The notes beneath the pieces are model-generated. The model saw only the letters and a list, made by a program, of their open reading frames with translations. It searched no databases and was not told the DNA's origin. From Volvox africanus (Eukaryota > Chlorophyta > Chlorophyceae > Chlamydomonadales > Volvocaceae): a DNA stretch of 64,000 nt. A program made the position numbers and the translations under genes. Numbering within the stretch: position 1 is the stretch's first letter; the number at the start of each line of letters is the position of its first letter. The stretch covers positions 558,001 through 622,000 of the forward strand of contig BSDZ01000089.1 of the NCBI GenBank assembly GCA_030268105.1, written 5' to 3'. Of this stretch, positions 22,801 through 33,453 are shown piece by piece.

Positions 22801-24959
22801 CCGCGGCAGACGTGCTCTTTTGGCTACATATTCACCTCACTACCTATTATGCATCGCGCTTTCACGGGATGTGTTCGCAGTGTGCGCAGGTAAGGCTGTA
22901 GCTAGTGGTCTGCTTCTAGATTTCTCGGAAATAATAACCTCTACCTTTACCTCTGTTTCCGCCGCCTGCTTTTATACCTGCACAAACGATTAGGTATTAT
23001 TTAGCCGTCCGGTGCAGTAGTCCTTCCTGCCTCCCGCTCGACCTCCTTATGAATACTGCCGCTGGGCGTACGTTAATAGCTCCTGCCTCCTTGCCGATTT
23101 GCCCTGCTGCTTCACCCTGCTGTTTTGCCCTGCTTTGCTGCAATGTGTGGCCCACTTAAGGCCGTGCGGAACTGATAATCGACGTGGAGAGCACTACGGG
23201 TGGCGGCCTTACGAACGCTGGCCAGCCTTACCTGCATCTCCTCATGCCTCTGAGAAAGGACCTTGCGGCATCTGGCGATGACAATGAATCGTAAGTACTC
23301 CTTTCCGTCGTCGCGTCACTCTATCGTTCTGCAGCTACCGCCATGGGCCCAGAACGTGTGCTCAGGCGTGTTTGGCCGGCCTGCGGCCTGGATTGCCTTC
23401 ACTCGGAATAGACATTGATTGATTTCCTTTGCACTGTTAAAGAAAGAGCACGCCTCTGACATATGGCTGGTTGCAGGGATAAGCTGGTGACTGCGTCCTT
23501 GCCACGCGGGACGGCGGGCACCGCGGGACTAGGACCCCTGGCGGGGGCTCTTTCTCGAGCCGTTAGCTTGACTGGCGGCCTGGGCCGCGGTGTCGGGGGC
23601 GGCGGATGCGGAGGCGCCGAAGGACTTTCAGGCAGCGCTAGTGACGACGATGATGGCCGCAGCGTAGCAGGCCGCGCTCTGAGCCGCATGCCGTCTTTCA
23701 AGTCCATGCGGAGCTTTGCCGCAACCACGGCGGGGGGCGGAGGTGTCGGAGGCGGAGGTGTCGGAGGCGGAGGTGTCGGAGGCGGAGGTGTCGGAGGCGG
23801 AGGTGTCGGCCAGCGGCGCGCAACTGAGGCGTTCGGCGCTACTGGAAATATGACCATGCGGCGGGGCGCTGGCGCTGGCGCTTCCGCCGCTATGGCGGCC
23901 CCTGACTCGGAACGGTTGGAGCGCCTAGAACGCGCCGTCAACCGCCTAAGTGTGAGCCTCGACGCCATCATGTCGCATATGAGGGTTCGGCGGCAGTCTA
24001 ATTCGGGCGTGAACGCTATGCTCGTAGCGGAATCACCGTCCCTTGGGACCACAGCTTCCAACCGTCGCGGGCAACGTGCCACGGTCACAGGTGTCGGCAA
24101 CACCAGCATGCTAGTGCGCGGTCAAGGGAGAGGCGATAATTCCTTCGGAGGTCCGCTTCCCGGTGGCGTCCTCAGTCGCAACCCCAGTCGACCGACAAGT
24201 GCGCTGGGCCCATCACCGTCACTTCCCCCCTCATTGGTAGTGGCTCACCTGGGCACGCCTAGTGTGGTGCCGTCCGCCCCTGTTTCGGGCATCCCGATAG
24301 CGGCCTGCGCCAATGGCGGTGGCCCTGGTGGCGCCCATGCTCATCTGCATGCAACGTTTGCTGACCAGTTTGCTGACGTGGCGGGCCGACCTGCCCGAAC
24401 CGAGACGCAGGAACGGGCCTCCAGCGCGGAGGCCCACGCAAGCAACTCTGGAGGCCCCGCCATTGTCGCCGGGGGATCTCCTGGACTGGCCAATGTTCGG
24501 TCGGGGACCCCCGATAAAGCACCCGTTGGGCCCACCGGTGGCATTGGAACGGCTGCCGGCGCCGGCGGCATGCGGACAAGCGCTCCAGAGGATGGTGCAG
24601 ATCTCCAGAACGTGGTGGCATCGCCGGTCTCCCGAAAAGGAACAGCAGCGCGACCATCCGACGGGCCGCCGTCTCCATCGCCACCGTCCGGTAGCGGTGC
24701 TGGTGGTGGCGGATCGCAAGTGTACAAAAGAGGCAGCCAGCGCGGTGGGACCGGTAGCGGCGGCACGGACCGTAGTAGCAACAGTGTGAGTAGCAGCGCG
24801 GGTGGCGGCGGCGTCGTGACAGCGGCAAGGTTAGTGCTTGATCCTGAGGAGCCGACGGCCTGGGCGGGCTCGGGTCCCGGCCGGCCCGCAGGCAGCGCCA
24901 GCAGTAACAGAGAGGCCCAGAGAATCCGCACCCCAGGGGAGGTAGATTCCCATAGCTAA
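8729..24959 (+). CDS. Giant WD40-repeat / TRP-like ion channel fusion protein
   Basis: Predicted membrane cation channel with a large cytosolic WD40 N-terminus. Thirty-one exons join in phase: 8729-8914, 9121-9271, 9669-9880, 10152-10235, 10835-10990, 11404-11772, 12137-12350, 12739-12893, 13117-13238, 13473-13533, 13769-13862, 14274-14572, 14722-14874, 15214-15378, 15646-15765, 15980-16054, 16346-16534, 16772-16888, 17262-18124, 18355-18910, 19156-19332, 19536-19718, 19892-20035, 20243-20383, 20716-20841, 21229-21477, 21717-21892, 22116-22263, 22540-22666, 23161-23290, 23477-24959. The coding sum is 7,425 bases, or 2,474 residues and a stop. The order is WD40 blades (about 1-974), one ankyrin-like unit, Ser/Gly linker, six membrane helices with a pore (about 1663-1940), then a repeat-rich tail with a coiled coil. 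The true N-terminus is missing because the first exon begins inside a blade. The family is inferred from motifs; ion selectivity and gating cannot be read. Confidence 0.88.
17262..20383 (+). other. Ankyrin-like and low-complexity linker of the channel gene
   Basis: Exon 17262-18124 holds one clear ankyrin-like unit (NTQDSRGWTILMHAVANSN, then a helix ending KLIIKS), followed by an acidic stretch (DEDENLDEDDERE) and Gly/Ser/Pro-rich sequence. Exon 18355-18910 is Arg/Ser/Gly-rich with RRSF-type motifs that could be phosphorylated. Exons 19536-20383 return to folded-looking sequence (VIKIALDAGAADCVQHVLD), which resembles the ankyrin-type linker seen before TRP-family membrane domains. Ankyrin assignment is by eye and moderate. 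Confidence 0.65.
20716..23290 (+). other. Six-helix TRP-like ion transport domain with pore
   Basis: S1 is in exon 20716-20841 (ALVYLVYTIIFTIFAVLFA). S2 and S3 are in 21229-21477 (AFCGVLFLYGTYFLILE; FWNIVDIAAYVTTLVV). S4 and S5 are in 21717-21892 (VIMLWVKVLFFGLAID; FIGLLATLFISFAVAFMVLF). The pore loop is in 22116-22263 (GNSLLNVYLVMFSIGDPHD). S6 is in 22540-22666 (MFALLVVMLNMIITLMADIY). The helix after S6 (KGRAELIIDVE) is in 23161-23290. S4 lacks the regular arginine ladder, as in TRP rather than classical voltage-gated channels. The pore GD with flanking acid fits a cation channel. Assignment to TRPV-like or polycystin-like subfamilies is not possible by eye. Confidence 0.88.
23736..23810 (+). 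repeat. 15-base coding minisatellite (GGGVG units)
   Basis: Five copies of GGCGGAGGTGTCGGA in the last exon of the channel gene, encoding tandem GGVGG-type units in the cytosolic tail. Downstream at about 23,917 the heptad sequence LERLERAVNRLSVSLDAI predicts a coiled coil. Confidence 0.95.
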
Positions 24960-25640
24960 CGCCGCTCACTCCATCACCTTCCCGAGGATACAGGGTAGAG
25001 GTTGCGCTGGAAATATTGAGCAATGCGGTTGACTCAGGCCGAGCCAGGTCGCATGAAAGCAATATCTTTGCTATGATAGCTCCTGTTGAAAACAAGAGGG
25101 GGTAACTGGCCTAAGAACATTGGTACACGCCGCTGGTGGCATGTTGCGCGGCTGGCAAAATGCGTTTGATAAAGCGACGGTGAGCCACGGGAACGTGCAC
25201 TGCCGAAGTAAACCCCTGGCAGATGGCAGGCTACGGCCGGAATGCTTGCCCGTTGTGGTGGTGGTGGCTGCAGCGGGGTATTGGTGGCACGAAAAAGCGC
25301 GAAAAGTATTATTGCGTGTGTTCTTGGCGAAAGAGGGAGGAGACAGAGGGACCGTGTGTAGCGGCTGCTTGTTGTTGACTGCAGGATTGCGGAGGCGGGT
25401 AGGGGTGGGAGCGGCATAAGTGGGCACGGGCGTGGGCACGGGCACGCACCGGGTCCTTAACGTGATACGCGGGGATTGTCTGTAGGTGCTGTGGCCGAGT
25501 GAGAAACGCGTTATAGTTGTTGGGGACCGGAATTGGAGGGTGACGTGCTTGATGTCTAGTCACCAATGAAGGCTGGCTAGCAGTTGTCATGCAACGTTTG
25601 CGACCTGTGTTTTTGCTTGCGTCGGGTTTTGGGCTTGGGT

Positions 25641-25645
25641 TGTAA
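25641..25645 (+). promoter_or_regulatory. TGTAA poly(A) signal of the channel gene
   Basis: First TGTAA after the stop at 24957-24959, giving a 3' UTR of about 0.7 kb. TGTAA is the usual signal in Chlamydomonas and Volvox. Confidence 0.5.
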
Positions 25646-25699
25646 GGAGGAAAACCTCGCCTTCTTGGCCTGGCTAGACCGCATCCAGAGTCTCCTGCA

Positions 25700-28340
25700 C
25701 CTTCCTCCTTTTTTGCGCGTGTGTATATCCACCCGATCGCAATAATTTGGCTACCGAAACTTGGCGAAAGGAGAAGAAAGGCAGGCGTGTAGGGGCAATG
25801 AAGATGTGCTCGAGTTCGACTGCCAAAGGTCTCAGGAACATGGCAAGAGCTGTTTGGCGCTTTCAGATGGTGACTCTTTAACAGGTCATAGGCCTCAGGC
25901 CAAGGGCGCTATCGGGAGAGTGCGCGTGGGGCGTGGCGCAGCATGTACGAAACATCGGTCGGCAAGCAGTCACCTATATGCGCCTTAGCACCCAGGTACT
26001 AGGAAATTCATGGGGTGGGAAAAGGCCATTGCCGTGGGGCTTCCTTGTCTCTTTGGCGTATTCTACTTGTCGTTTGCAGTTGTGATCGCCGCCGCCACCG
26101 CTGGTTCGCACGTGCGCACCATGGGACTTCCGCAGGTATTGTTGTGTAGATGGCGGCATCAGCGGAGGTGGTAGTAATTAGTAATGGTCTACGTAGAGGT
26201 TTGTGGATTGTGGTGGGTTGCATGTCTGGTAGGTACTCGAGCACCGCTAGCACTCTCGTATTGTGAACCAAAGGGAATTTGTCCCGCGATTGCCGTGCCA
26301 AATCTCAACCATATGAAGTTGACGCGTTTGGCAAGCATTTCCTCTTCACCGGTGCTTGGTGCGCAAGTTTGCGAGCTTGTCCGGAACCCACTTGTCGAGT
26401 GCACGAAGTCTTGCGTGCGCGTCGTGTCATCCTGCAACAAACCCCTGTCAGTGGGCGATCCCTGTCCCAGGGTTCCTTAACTCGGGACCGGCGGGGATAT
26501 TCGGTCCCGAGGTGCACGAGGGGAGTGGGGCTCAGGATAGCTGTGATTGAGCTGCAGCGCTTTATCCGGCCTGCATGTGTGATGATGCTGATGCAAGCGT
26601 GTCGGTGGCACCGATTGCAGCTATGATTGCAGCTGCTGTTTAAGTCAATGTACGAAGTAGAAAATAGATATATTTGTGCTTAAATTTTGTATGTGTCTCG
26701 ACGTATCGGTATGTATTTATTAGTTCACAGCAAGCGCCCGCGGATGGGACAGGGCCTCAGCGGTGCCCGGTGCGACGTGCTACGAACCGGCAGTACTGGT
26801 TTGTAAACTCAACTGTCGCGCAAGATGGGCGCGGCCTGGCCCGATACCATTGACGCTGGATGAGGTTAAATAAAGCGGGCGCTGTCACCGCGAGCAAGAC
26901 CAACCAAATCAGTTCAACTAATCAACCAACTGTGAAACGATAAAATTAATTAACGTGCCGCTGAAACTGGTGAGGAGTTTGCGGTGTTGGTGTTGGTCGG
27001 CTAGCAGGTTTTTATAAGAGTAGGGTTTTGAGTCACCGGGCATAGGTTCTTCAACGTCATACGCGGACGCGGGGTGGACGTCTGTGGACAGATGGACATT
27101 ACTTCCTGTAAGAAATAAGTGGTTATGGCTGTGCCCAGCGGATTCATGATTTTGTCCACTATGAATGACGGATTAATGAAAAGCAAGCATAAGTACCGTG
27201 CATAAGTACCGTACGAGCCGCAAGACTGCATCCAGAATTCCAAGTACTAGCTGCGACGATGAGTCTAAGATGCTCTACTGAAACTGCCATCTTCGAAAAC
27301 ATAATATGCGCGCTGCAATATCACGTAGCCGAGTCAAGTAAGCCGTACATCGAAAGGCCGCAGAGAGCTCACGGGCAGCTTGCTTCAATCCACCCGCCAC
27401 GGTTTTGCAGCCATTGCGAGAACCTGGCTGTCAGGGCCTCCGTGACTTAACTCCTAGGCGGCCCCGTTGCGAGCAAGGTTACGTAAGAAAATAAATCCAG
27501 CGAGAAACTATTAACAACCTACAAAGTGCTCAGGGATCACATCGGCCATTTGGCCCAGTCCCTGGCACATTAAGGTACTTGATTTTGGAGCTCCCAGGGC
27601 ACCTAAGCAGCAATTGTCAGACACAGGCAAGGTGAGTCCTGAAGCCGCAAGCCTTCAGTGTGAATCAGCGAGCTGAGACTCCACAACCGATCTTGCCATT
27701 AGCAGTAATAGCTGTATTCAAACTAACTCTTCCGCCTGATTATACCGGTAACAACTTCCAAGTCACAAAAAAGCTCAAAACGTTATGGCCAGCAGCACAG
27801 CTGGCGTACCCAGAAAACAAATGCGGCTGTATTGCTTATCTCTGCGCCCATCACTGCTTATCTCTGCGCCCACCAATTCTGCGCCCATCACCATAACGCA
27901 AGATGGGCCCCCCCATCACCGTCGTGTGCATCCATGTTCAAGATGTACCGCCGGGCCGGCCGCTGCCGTTCAAAAGGGAAAGCTGCATGGAAATGGATGA
28001 ACTGGCAGGATACCGTCCTAAAAGGTGACTGTGATGTTCTGAATGCGATTTCGACAGTGCAAACGAATAGACTCACTACGGCCCGTTACTGCAACAATTG
28101 ACACCACCGTGTCCGCTTCAACCGTCGCCACCGTTGCGGCTCCATATTGGTAGCCAGACTCCGGAGCCGCAAATTATGGAGTCCCTTCCCATTGTCATCA
28201 ACCTAGAAGCTCGATCCCCGTATGATTGCTGGTGGCCAAAAGGCTCCTGTTATAGCTGCTTTGTGCAACTGCTGATGTTCAACGAGTCATCCGAGGCTTC
28301 TGCTGGGCAGAGGATGCACTGCCAAAAAAGGCGCATGGCG
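25700..28340. other. No recognised gene
   Basis: Only short ORFs on both strands with no domain, no convincing splice-linked exons and no clear repeats. This is the gap between the channel 3' end and the MPC1 3' end. Confidence 0.6.
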
Positions 28341-28341
28341 T

Positions 28342-29281
28342 TTAAGAAGTCTTTCCAACGCTGGGTGCGGCTGCCGCTGGTGCTGCATCCACATGTTTCA
28401 CTTTCGCTGGTTTGGCCGCCGACGAAGTACTCCAGGAGTACCATCGACTAAGCTGATAGAGCTGCACCGTCTCATTGGAAGCGTGGCAGGCGAGGAGAAG
28501 GTAGTTGCGAGGCTTCACCTGAAATTTGGGAACGTTGCGGTAGGTAGGACCGTTTGAGTACAAATGGGGTATGTTCAGTGGCTGACTGGAAAATGACATG
28601 TCATAGATGTTGGTTGCATGCAAACTGAACGTGACGCCAGTGAAACCCATGGACATGGAGTAAGGTACGGCGGGAGCCAGAACGAGCCCGATGTGTCCAG
28701 GGCACACATTAGGCCCGGGTGCGTGTTTATGTGAACGTACCTCCCAAGCAAAACGCATGAACAGAAGGCTGTAGACGCACATAACTGCAAGGAGGAATCA
28801 TGCGGATTTTCCAGGAACAGAGTGAGGTAAGGAAGCGCGGCGTTGCGATGGTAGGAGGGAAGCTTTACGAAAAGAAGCAACGGGGTTATACTCAAAGCGG
28901 TGGTTGTAGGCAGGCATTCGACTATGGATAGTGGACAATCAGTCACTAGTCTTCCGACGGCGTAATATATACTTCTTTGCAATTTGCAAGCTTTCGCAAG
29001 GGCAATTTCATTCCTCCTGTACCCCATTCCGACAGTCTACAAGAGGCTCACCTCCCGTCATGTTTGGTGAGATGTACTCAGGGTCCTTACGCATGTCTGC
29101 TAAACCCTGAAGTAAAGGCGAAGGACTTGTGCTTTGCGATACCGGAAAGCTGGGTATCGAGCAACATCTCACTTACCGCAAGCACGAACCCCCAGTTTGC
29201 AACGGGACCCCAGAAGTGTGTGGTTTTTGGACCCGTAGAGCTATTCCAAAAGTTTAGAAGTCTTGCTGAAAAGGATGCCAT
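28342..29281 (-). CDS. MPC1: Mitochondrial pyruvate carrier subunit 1 (MPC1)
   Basis: Inner-membrane subunit that, with MPC2, forms the heterodimer importing pyruvate into the mitochondrial matrix. Four exons: 29177-29281, 29052-29106, 28741-28784, 28342-28518, all with GT..AG borders and matching phases, giving 126 residues. Hallmarks are THFWGPVANWGFVLA in exon 1, GLADMRKDPEYISPNMTG in exon 2, MCVYSLLFMRFAWE in exon 3, and PRNYLLLACHASNETVQLYQL in exon 4. The HFWGPVANWG motif points to MPC1 rather than MPC2. An Ala/Pro/Lys-rich tail of about 35 residues makes it slightly longer than animal MPC1. The ATG at 29279-29281 opens the conserved N-terminus directly. No partner MPC2 gene is in the window. 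Confidence 0.94.
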
Positions 29282-30102
29282 TCCTCAGCAACTGTAGGAT
29301 GCGAGAGCTCAGTCCACTATGTAACAGCACAGAAAATAAGACGTCGTTATTTAAATAGCAGAGTTAAGTCGTTTATGCTCAGAAAGGGACCCATCCACGT
29401 ATGAAATGCACGTGTGCACGGCAGCCCGCCTCAACATTTTCAATTTCGGTATGTCTCAGCAAATATGCAGCTAACATATTTTGATATGTGGGGAAATTAG
29501 ATATTGGCTACCATAAGTAAGCTATCATGTCATGAGCACTTTTTATGTACTGTAGGCCCATGTTTTTTTGTGCATACAGATGTGCTTGAGCACACCATCA
29601 GCAAAGCTTAGAATATACATGAAAAATGAGCTTGATACATCAAATCTTGTTTTATTTGAAGCCTTCCTTGAGCGATTCCGCTTGCAGGGTTACAGAGCGG
29701 AGTTGTTTTGATGGGTCCATAGATATGACATTGCGTTGATGACTCAGCGATATGGGTCTGTGTTTGAGCTGCTTTCGGAGGGAAACTCATTCTGCTGGAC
29801 AGGTACGTGCGTTAAAGGCCCTTAGCTTCGACGGCTACAGCGGTCATGTGCTGAAAGGATGCTGTGGGCAGCAACATACGAGATCGCTTACATTTCGGTC
29901 GATTTCATATCGAAAGCATAAGTGTAGATGATCACGGCACCGGTATTGGTAAAAGGGATGAGTCCTGTATAATAGCCTTTCTTCGAAAGCTGGGCGTCCA
30001 ATTCGTGCACTATTGAGCAGCTAGGTAGCACGCACGATCTAATACCCGCCAGCAGCACTTTTAGCCGCCCTCCGGCCTGCATTTCCGTGCTTCTGCTTGC
30101 AG

Positions 30103-30436
30103 GCGGCCCCATATTCCGAACAAGGCCCTTGCGAAGATGCTGCTCCTGCGCTACCTGTCGTTGCAAGCAAAGAACTTCTGGTGGGACGTTTTTGTTTTTG
30201 ATGTAAGGGATGACCCAACAATAGGCAAACGGCCCTCGGGTCACAGCTGTCCCACCGTCAACTTGCTCTTTCCGTTTCAACAAGTTTACTAGTGCTTATG
30301 ATCACTAATGTACTAACGATAGATAACCGGTTAGCCTGCCAGTGGCGCCAATGCCGACGACGTGACCGCGCATGCTCTGAATGCGGACAGGGTCAACTTT
30401 GTGTTCCAGATGGCGACGGTCAGGCTCATGTGAACC
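30103..30436 (+). other. Two possible exons with channel-S3-like sequence
   Basis: 30103-30202 is bounded by TGCTTGCAG and GAT|GTAAGG and reads LRYLSLQAKNFWWDVFVFD. In the same phase, a stretch starting near 30333 after TTAG reads PASGANADDVTAHALNADR and then VNFVFQMATVRLM. The pattern (YL.., FWWD, VPA, then MATVRL) loosely recalls S3-S4 of CNG/HCN-type voltage sensors. No pore or cyclic-nucleotide domain follows. The second stretch overlaps the start of the next gene model in another frame, so one of the two readings is wrong. Confidence 0.3.
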
Positions 30437-33419
30437 TGTCGCCATCTAGTGGGACGTTATTTACGGGTGGCTGGGTCTCTGTCCAGCGGCGAGCGGCAGG
30501 CCGGTCTTCGCAAGCCATCGCTGTTGCCTTGGAAGTTGCTGACGAGGGACCTGACGACGACGAACCGAAGGTTGCCCGCCGTGGCTTGTCGGTTTATAAA
30601 TCAGCCTCTTACGATCACCGGTCACTGATTTCGTCCTTCATCCGAAGCAGCAAGGTCCTTCCCGGGGCCTTGGAAGATGTTGGGAGCGAAGGCTCCCGCA
30701 GCGGCCACGGGAGCATCACCAACGACAATATCCGCAACGCTGATGCCATTTACAATAGCAGTATTCGCAGTGGCAGCGCTTTTTGCGGCGGCAGTGTCAG
30801 GAATGGTACTGTTCGAAACGGCAGCGCCTTCTTCAATGGCAGCGTTCGAAACGGTGCCTTATGCAACACCAGTAGCACCACTACCACCACCATCACCACC
30901 ACCACCACCAACAACAACAACAACTCTTGCCCTAATCCCATGGAGGCCAGTGCCAAAAGAGGCATCCTAGGCACCGGCTGCGACAGCCCTTACCGGGGCG
31001 GTCGCGATTACGGGTCAAGGACTGGGAGCGATGATGATATGACTGATGGCAGTGGTGCCGAGGAGGGCGGCGACGCGGGCCTTCAGAATCGTGGTGGTGC
31101 AGATCCCCAGCGTACACGTGCCGGGGAGAGGGACGGGCGCAATGGCAGTGAGGGCTCAGTTTACTATGGCGTGGAAGGCAAAACCGCACGTGCAGCGACG
31201 TTTCAAGCCGCGGCATCTTGTGGTGGAACGGCGATCCGCGCCACGGCCTCATTTCTTAGGGTGAGGTGGATGGGGCGACGCAACTTGGCGAGATCCCCTA
31301 ACAAAGTGACAGGAAGGAAAGAGATTGAGTAAAGGAACCGAATTTTCGCATTTCTTGTTGTGTGGCGTGCCTTTGTCGCGTTGTTAATAGCTAACATCCA
31401 TCGCCTATCGATCAATCTCATTAACCGGAAGAGTAGCACCCGATCCACGTGAGCTCCGAAACCAGTTCCCGCGTACCCGCATCCCCATCGCAGCGCCAGC
31501 CCGGAGATTTTCAGTCCGGAACGCTCCTGCTGGTACGCGCCGGTCTCGACCAGCCATGCCAGCGACCTCTTCGTCGTGTCGACGGCAGTGATGGCTTCGG
31601 CAGCGGCGGCAGCATTAATGGCCTCGGTGAAGGCAGCCAACGGATGAGACCTGGCAGTCCGCCAGCCTTCAGGATCCTGTCTGAGCACCCCCTTGAGGAC
31701 CGGCCATGGCAGAACTTCACGGTGCGCAGCGGTGGCATGCAAACCCCCGGGATGATAGAGCAGCCGAAGCAGCAGCTGAGCTCTCAACAGCCGAAGCAGT
31801 CGGCGAGTCTGGGGAAGGAGTGGCGGCAGGAACAGCCGAAACAGCAGGGCATTAAGTCAGCTGCGTTTGAGGATGCGCGGGTGCAGGTGCCATGGGAACC
31901 GGGAAAATCGCGGCGGCGGGGGACACGTGGCGGCGGCAACACCGCTGGCGGCGACGGCAGTGGCAACGACAGTGCTGGCGGTGACAGCAGTGGCAATGGC
32001 GGTGCTGGTGGCGACGGCAGTGGCAATGGCAGTGCTGGCGGCGACGGCAGTGGCATTGGCGGTGCTGGCGGCGATGGCAGTGGCATTGGCGGTGCTGGCG
32101 GCGACGGCAGTGGCAATGGCGGTGCTGGAGGCGACGGCAGTGGCAATGGCGGTGCTGGAGGCGACGGCAGTGGCAATGGCGGTGCTGGAGGCGATGGCAG
32201 TGGCAATGGCAGTGCTGGCGGCAACGGGAGCTCGCACCGCGATAGAGGCGCCGAGTCGTTGGGAGTCGATAGCGACGGCGATGACCCGGGGGTCGGGAGC
32301 ATGTTGCGGGTAGGCCGCGCTGTTTCGTTCTCTCACCTACCGTCCTACAGGCGACGGCTAGGCGCTGGTCTCGGTGGCCGTATTGCCTCACCCTCCCGGC
32401 TGCAACGGGTGAGTGCCTGGCTGGCCAATTCGCTTCTCGCTGAGTGCGGCCTTCATAACTAAACTTCACAACACTTCACTAGAACATAAGCAGACTGGTA
32501 CGAACTGGTACGGTCCTAACTCCGGAACACACTTTGGGCCACCCAAGTATAGTAGCAGTGACCTGGAACAGGGCTTTTGAAAACGAACCTGTTGGTGCCA
32601 TCTGCTTCATTCCTCCCCTTCTCAGGTGAGGGGCCCAGGATGCGACGAAGGGGAGGACGGAAATGCGGAATTCGGTGCGGACGACATCAGCGTCTGCAAT
32701 TCGCCAGCGTGGAGAATCCGATGTGTGGTTCCAAATAGGCTGTACAGTGGTGGCGATGGCGACGACGCCACTATGGAATTCACCAATACGAGGGGACTGG
32801 GCCGCGCGTACGGCGTTACGGCGGGTGTGGGTTTCGCATGGTCGGCTCGGAGTCTGCGTGTATGCAGCCCGGATACGTCATACCGAGGCGGTGCCGGCGG
32901 TAGCAGCGGCGGCGGGTTGTTTGCGCGCGGTGCAGCCCGGCTTCGCGGACTTCCGGCGGAGGCAAGCGCAGGAAATGGCAGCGGCAATGCCGACAGCGGC
33001 GGCACCGTGGTGCGAAATGAAACGGAGATGGACAGAAGTTCCCCATCCTCACGGTGGCTGCAAACTCGCGAGATGAAACCGGGGGTAAGAGCTGGGCCTG
33101 GGGGAGCACGGGTGTGTACAGGACTGGAAGGGACAGGTTCGCGAACATTTACGAGTATTCTTACCAGGTGCTTGGACCTGAGCTTGGACGCATGATGTAG
33201 CACACACACGCCCGCGCGCTTTTCCATCCATCATATGCGAGGGGGTGTGCGGCACTGCGCCTCCTTTCTTTAGAGCTCCTGAGACGCCTCCATGGGCCCT
33301 ATGACGACCTTCATTGTGTCTTTGTCCCGGACAGCGGAGCATTCTGAAGCGCAGCAAATCCGCCTTTGCCGTGGCTTACGATTACGACGACGATGCGGAT
33401 GGTGATAACGGCGACGGCA

Positions 33420-33453
<34 letters not shown>

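Noticed and set aside
23399..24109. Minus-strand proline-rich ORF of 236 codons
   Set aside because: It is antisense to the last channel exon; its Pro/Thr repeats are the complement of the GGGVG repeat.
24259..25095. Minus-strand ORF of 278 codons
   Set aside because: Antisense of GC-rich coding sequence; Arg/Pro/His-rich as expected for a shadow frame.
29888..30283. Minus-strand ORF ending KGYYTGLIPFTNTGAVIIY and ~12 residues
   Set aside because: The end looks protein-like and follows an AG acceptor, but a minus-strand gene here would overlap well-bounded plus-strand exons at 30103-30202 and no upstream minus exons were found. Left unresolved.
31784..32302. Leu/Pro-rich minus-strand ORF resembling a cell-wall protein
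   Set aside because: It is the antisense of the GDGSGNGGAG minisatellite.
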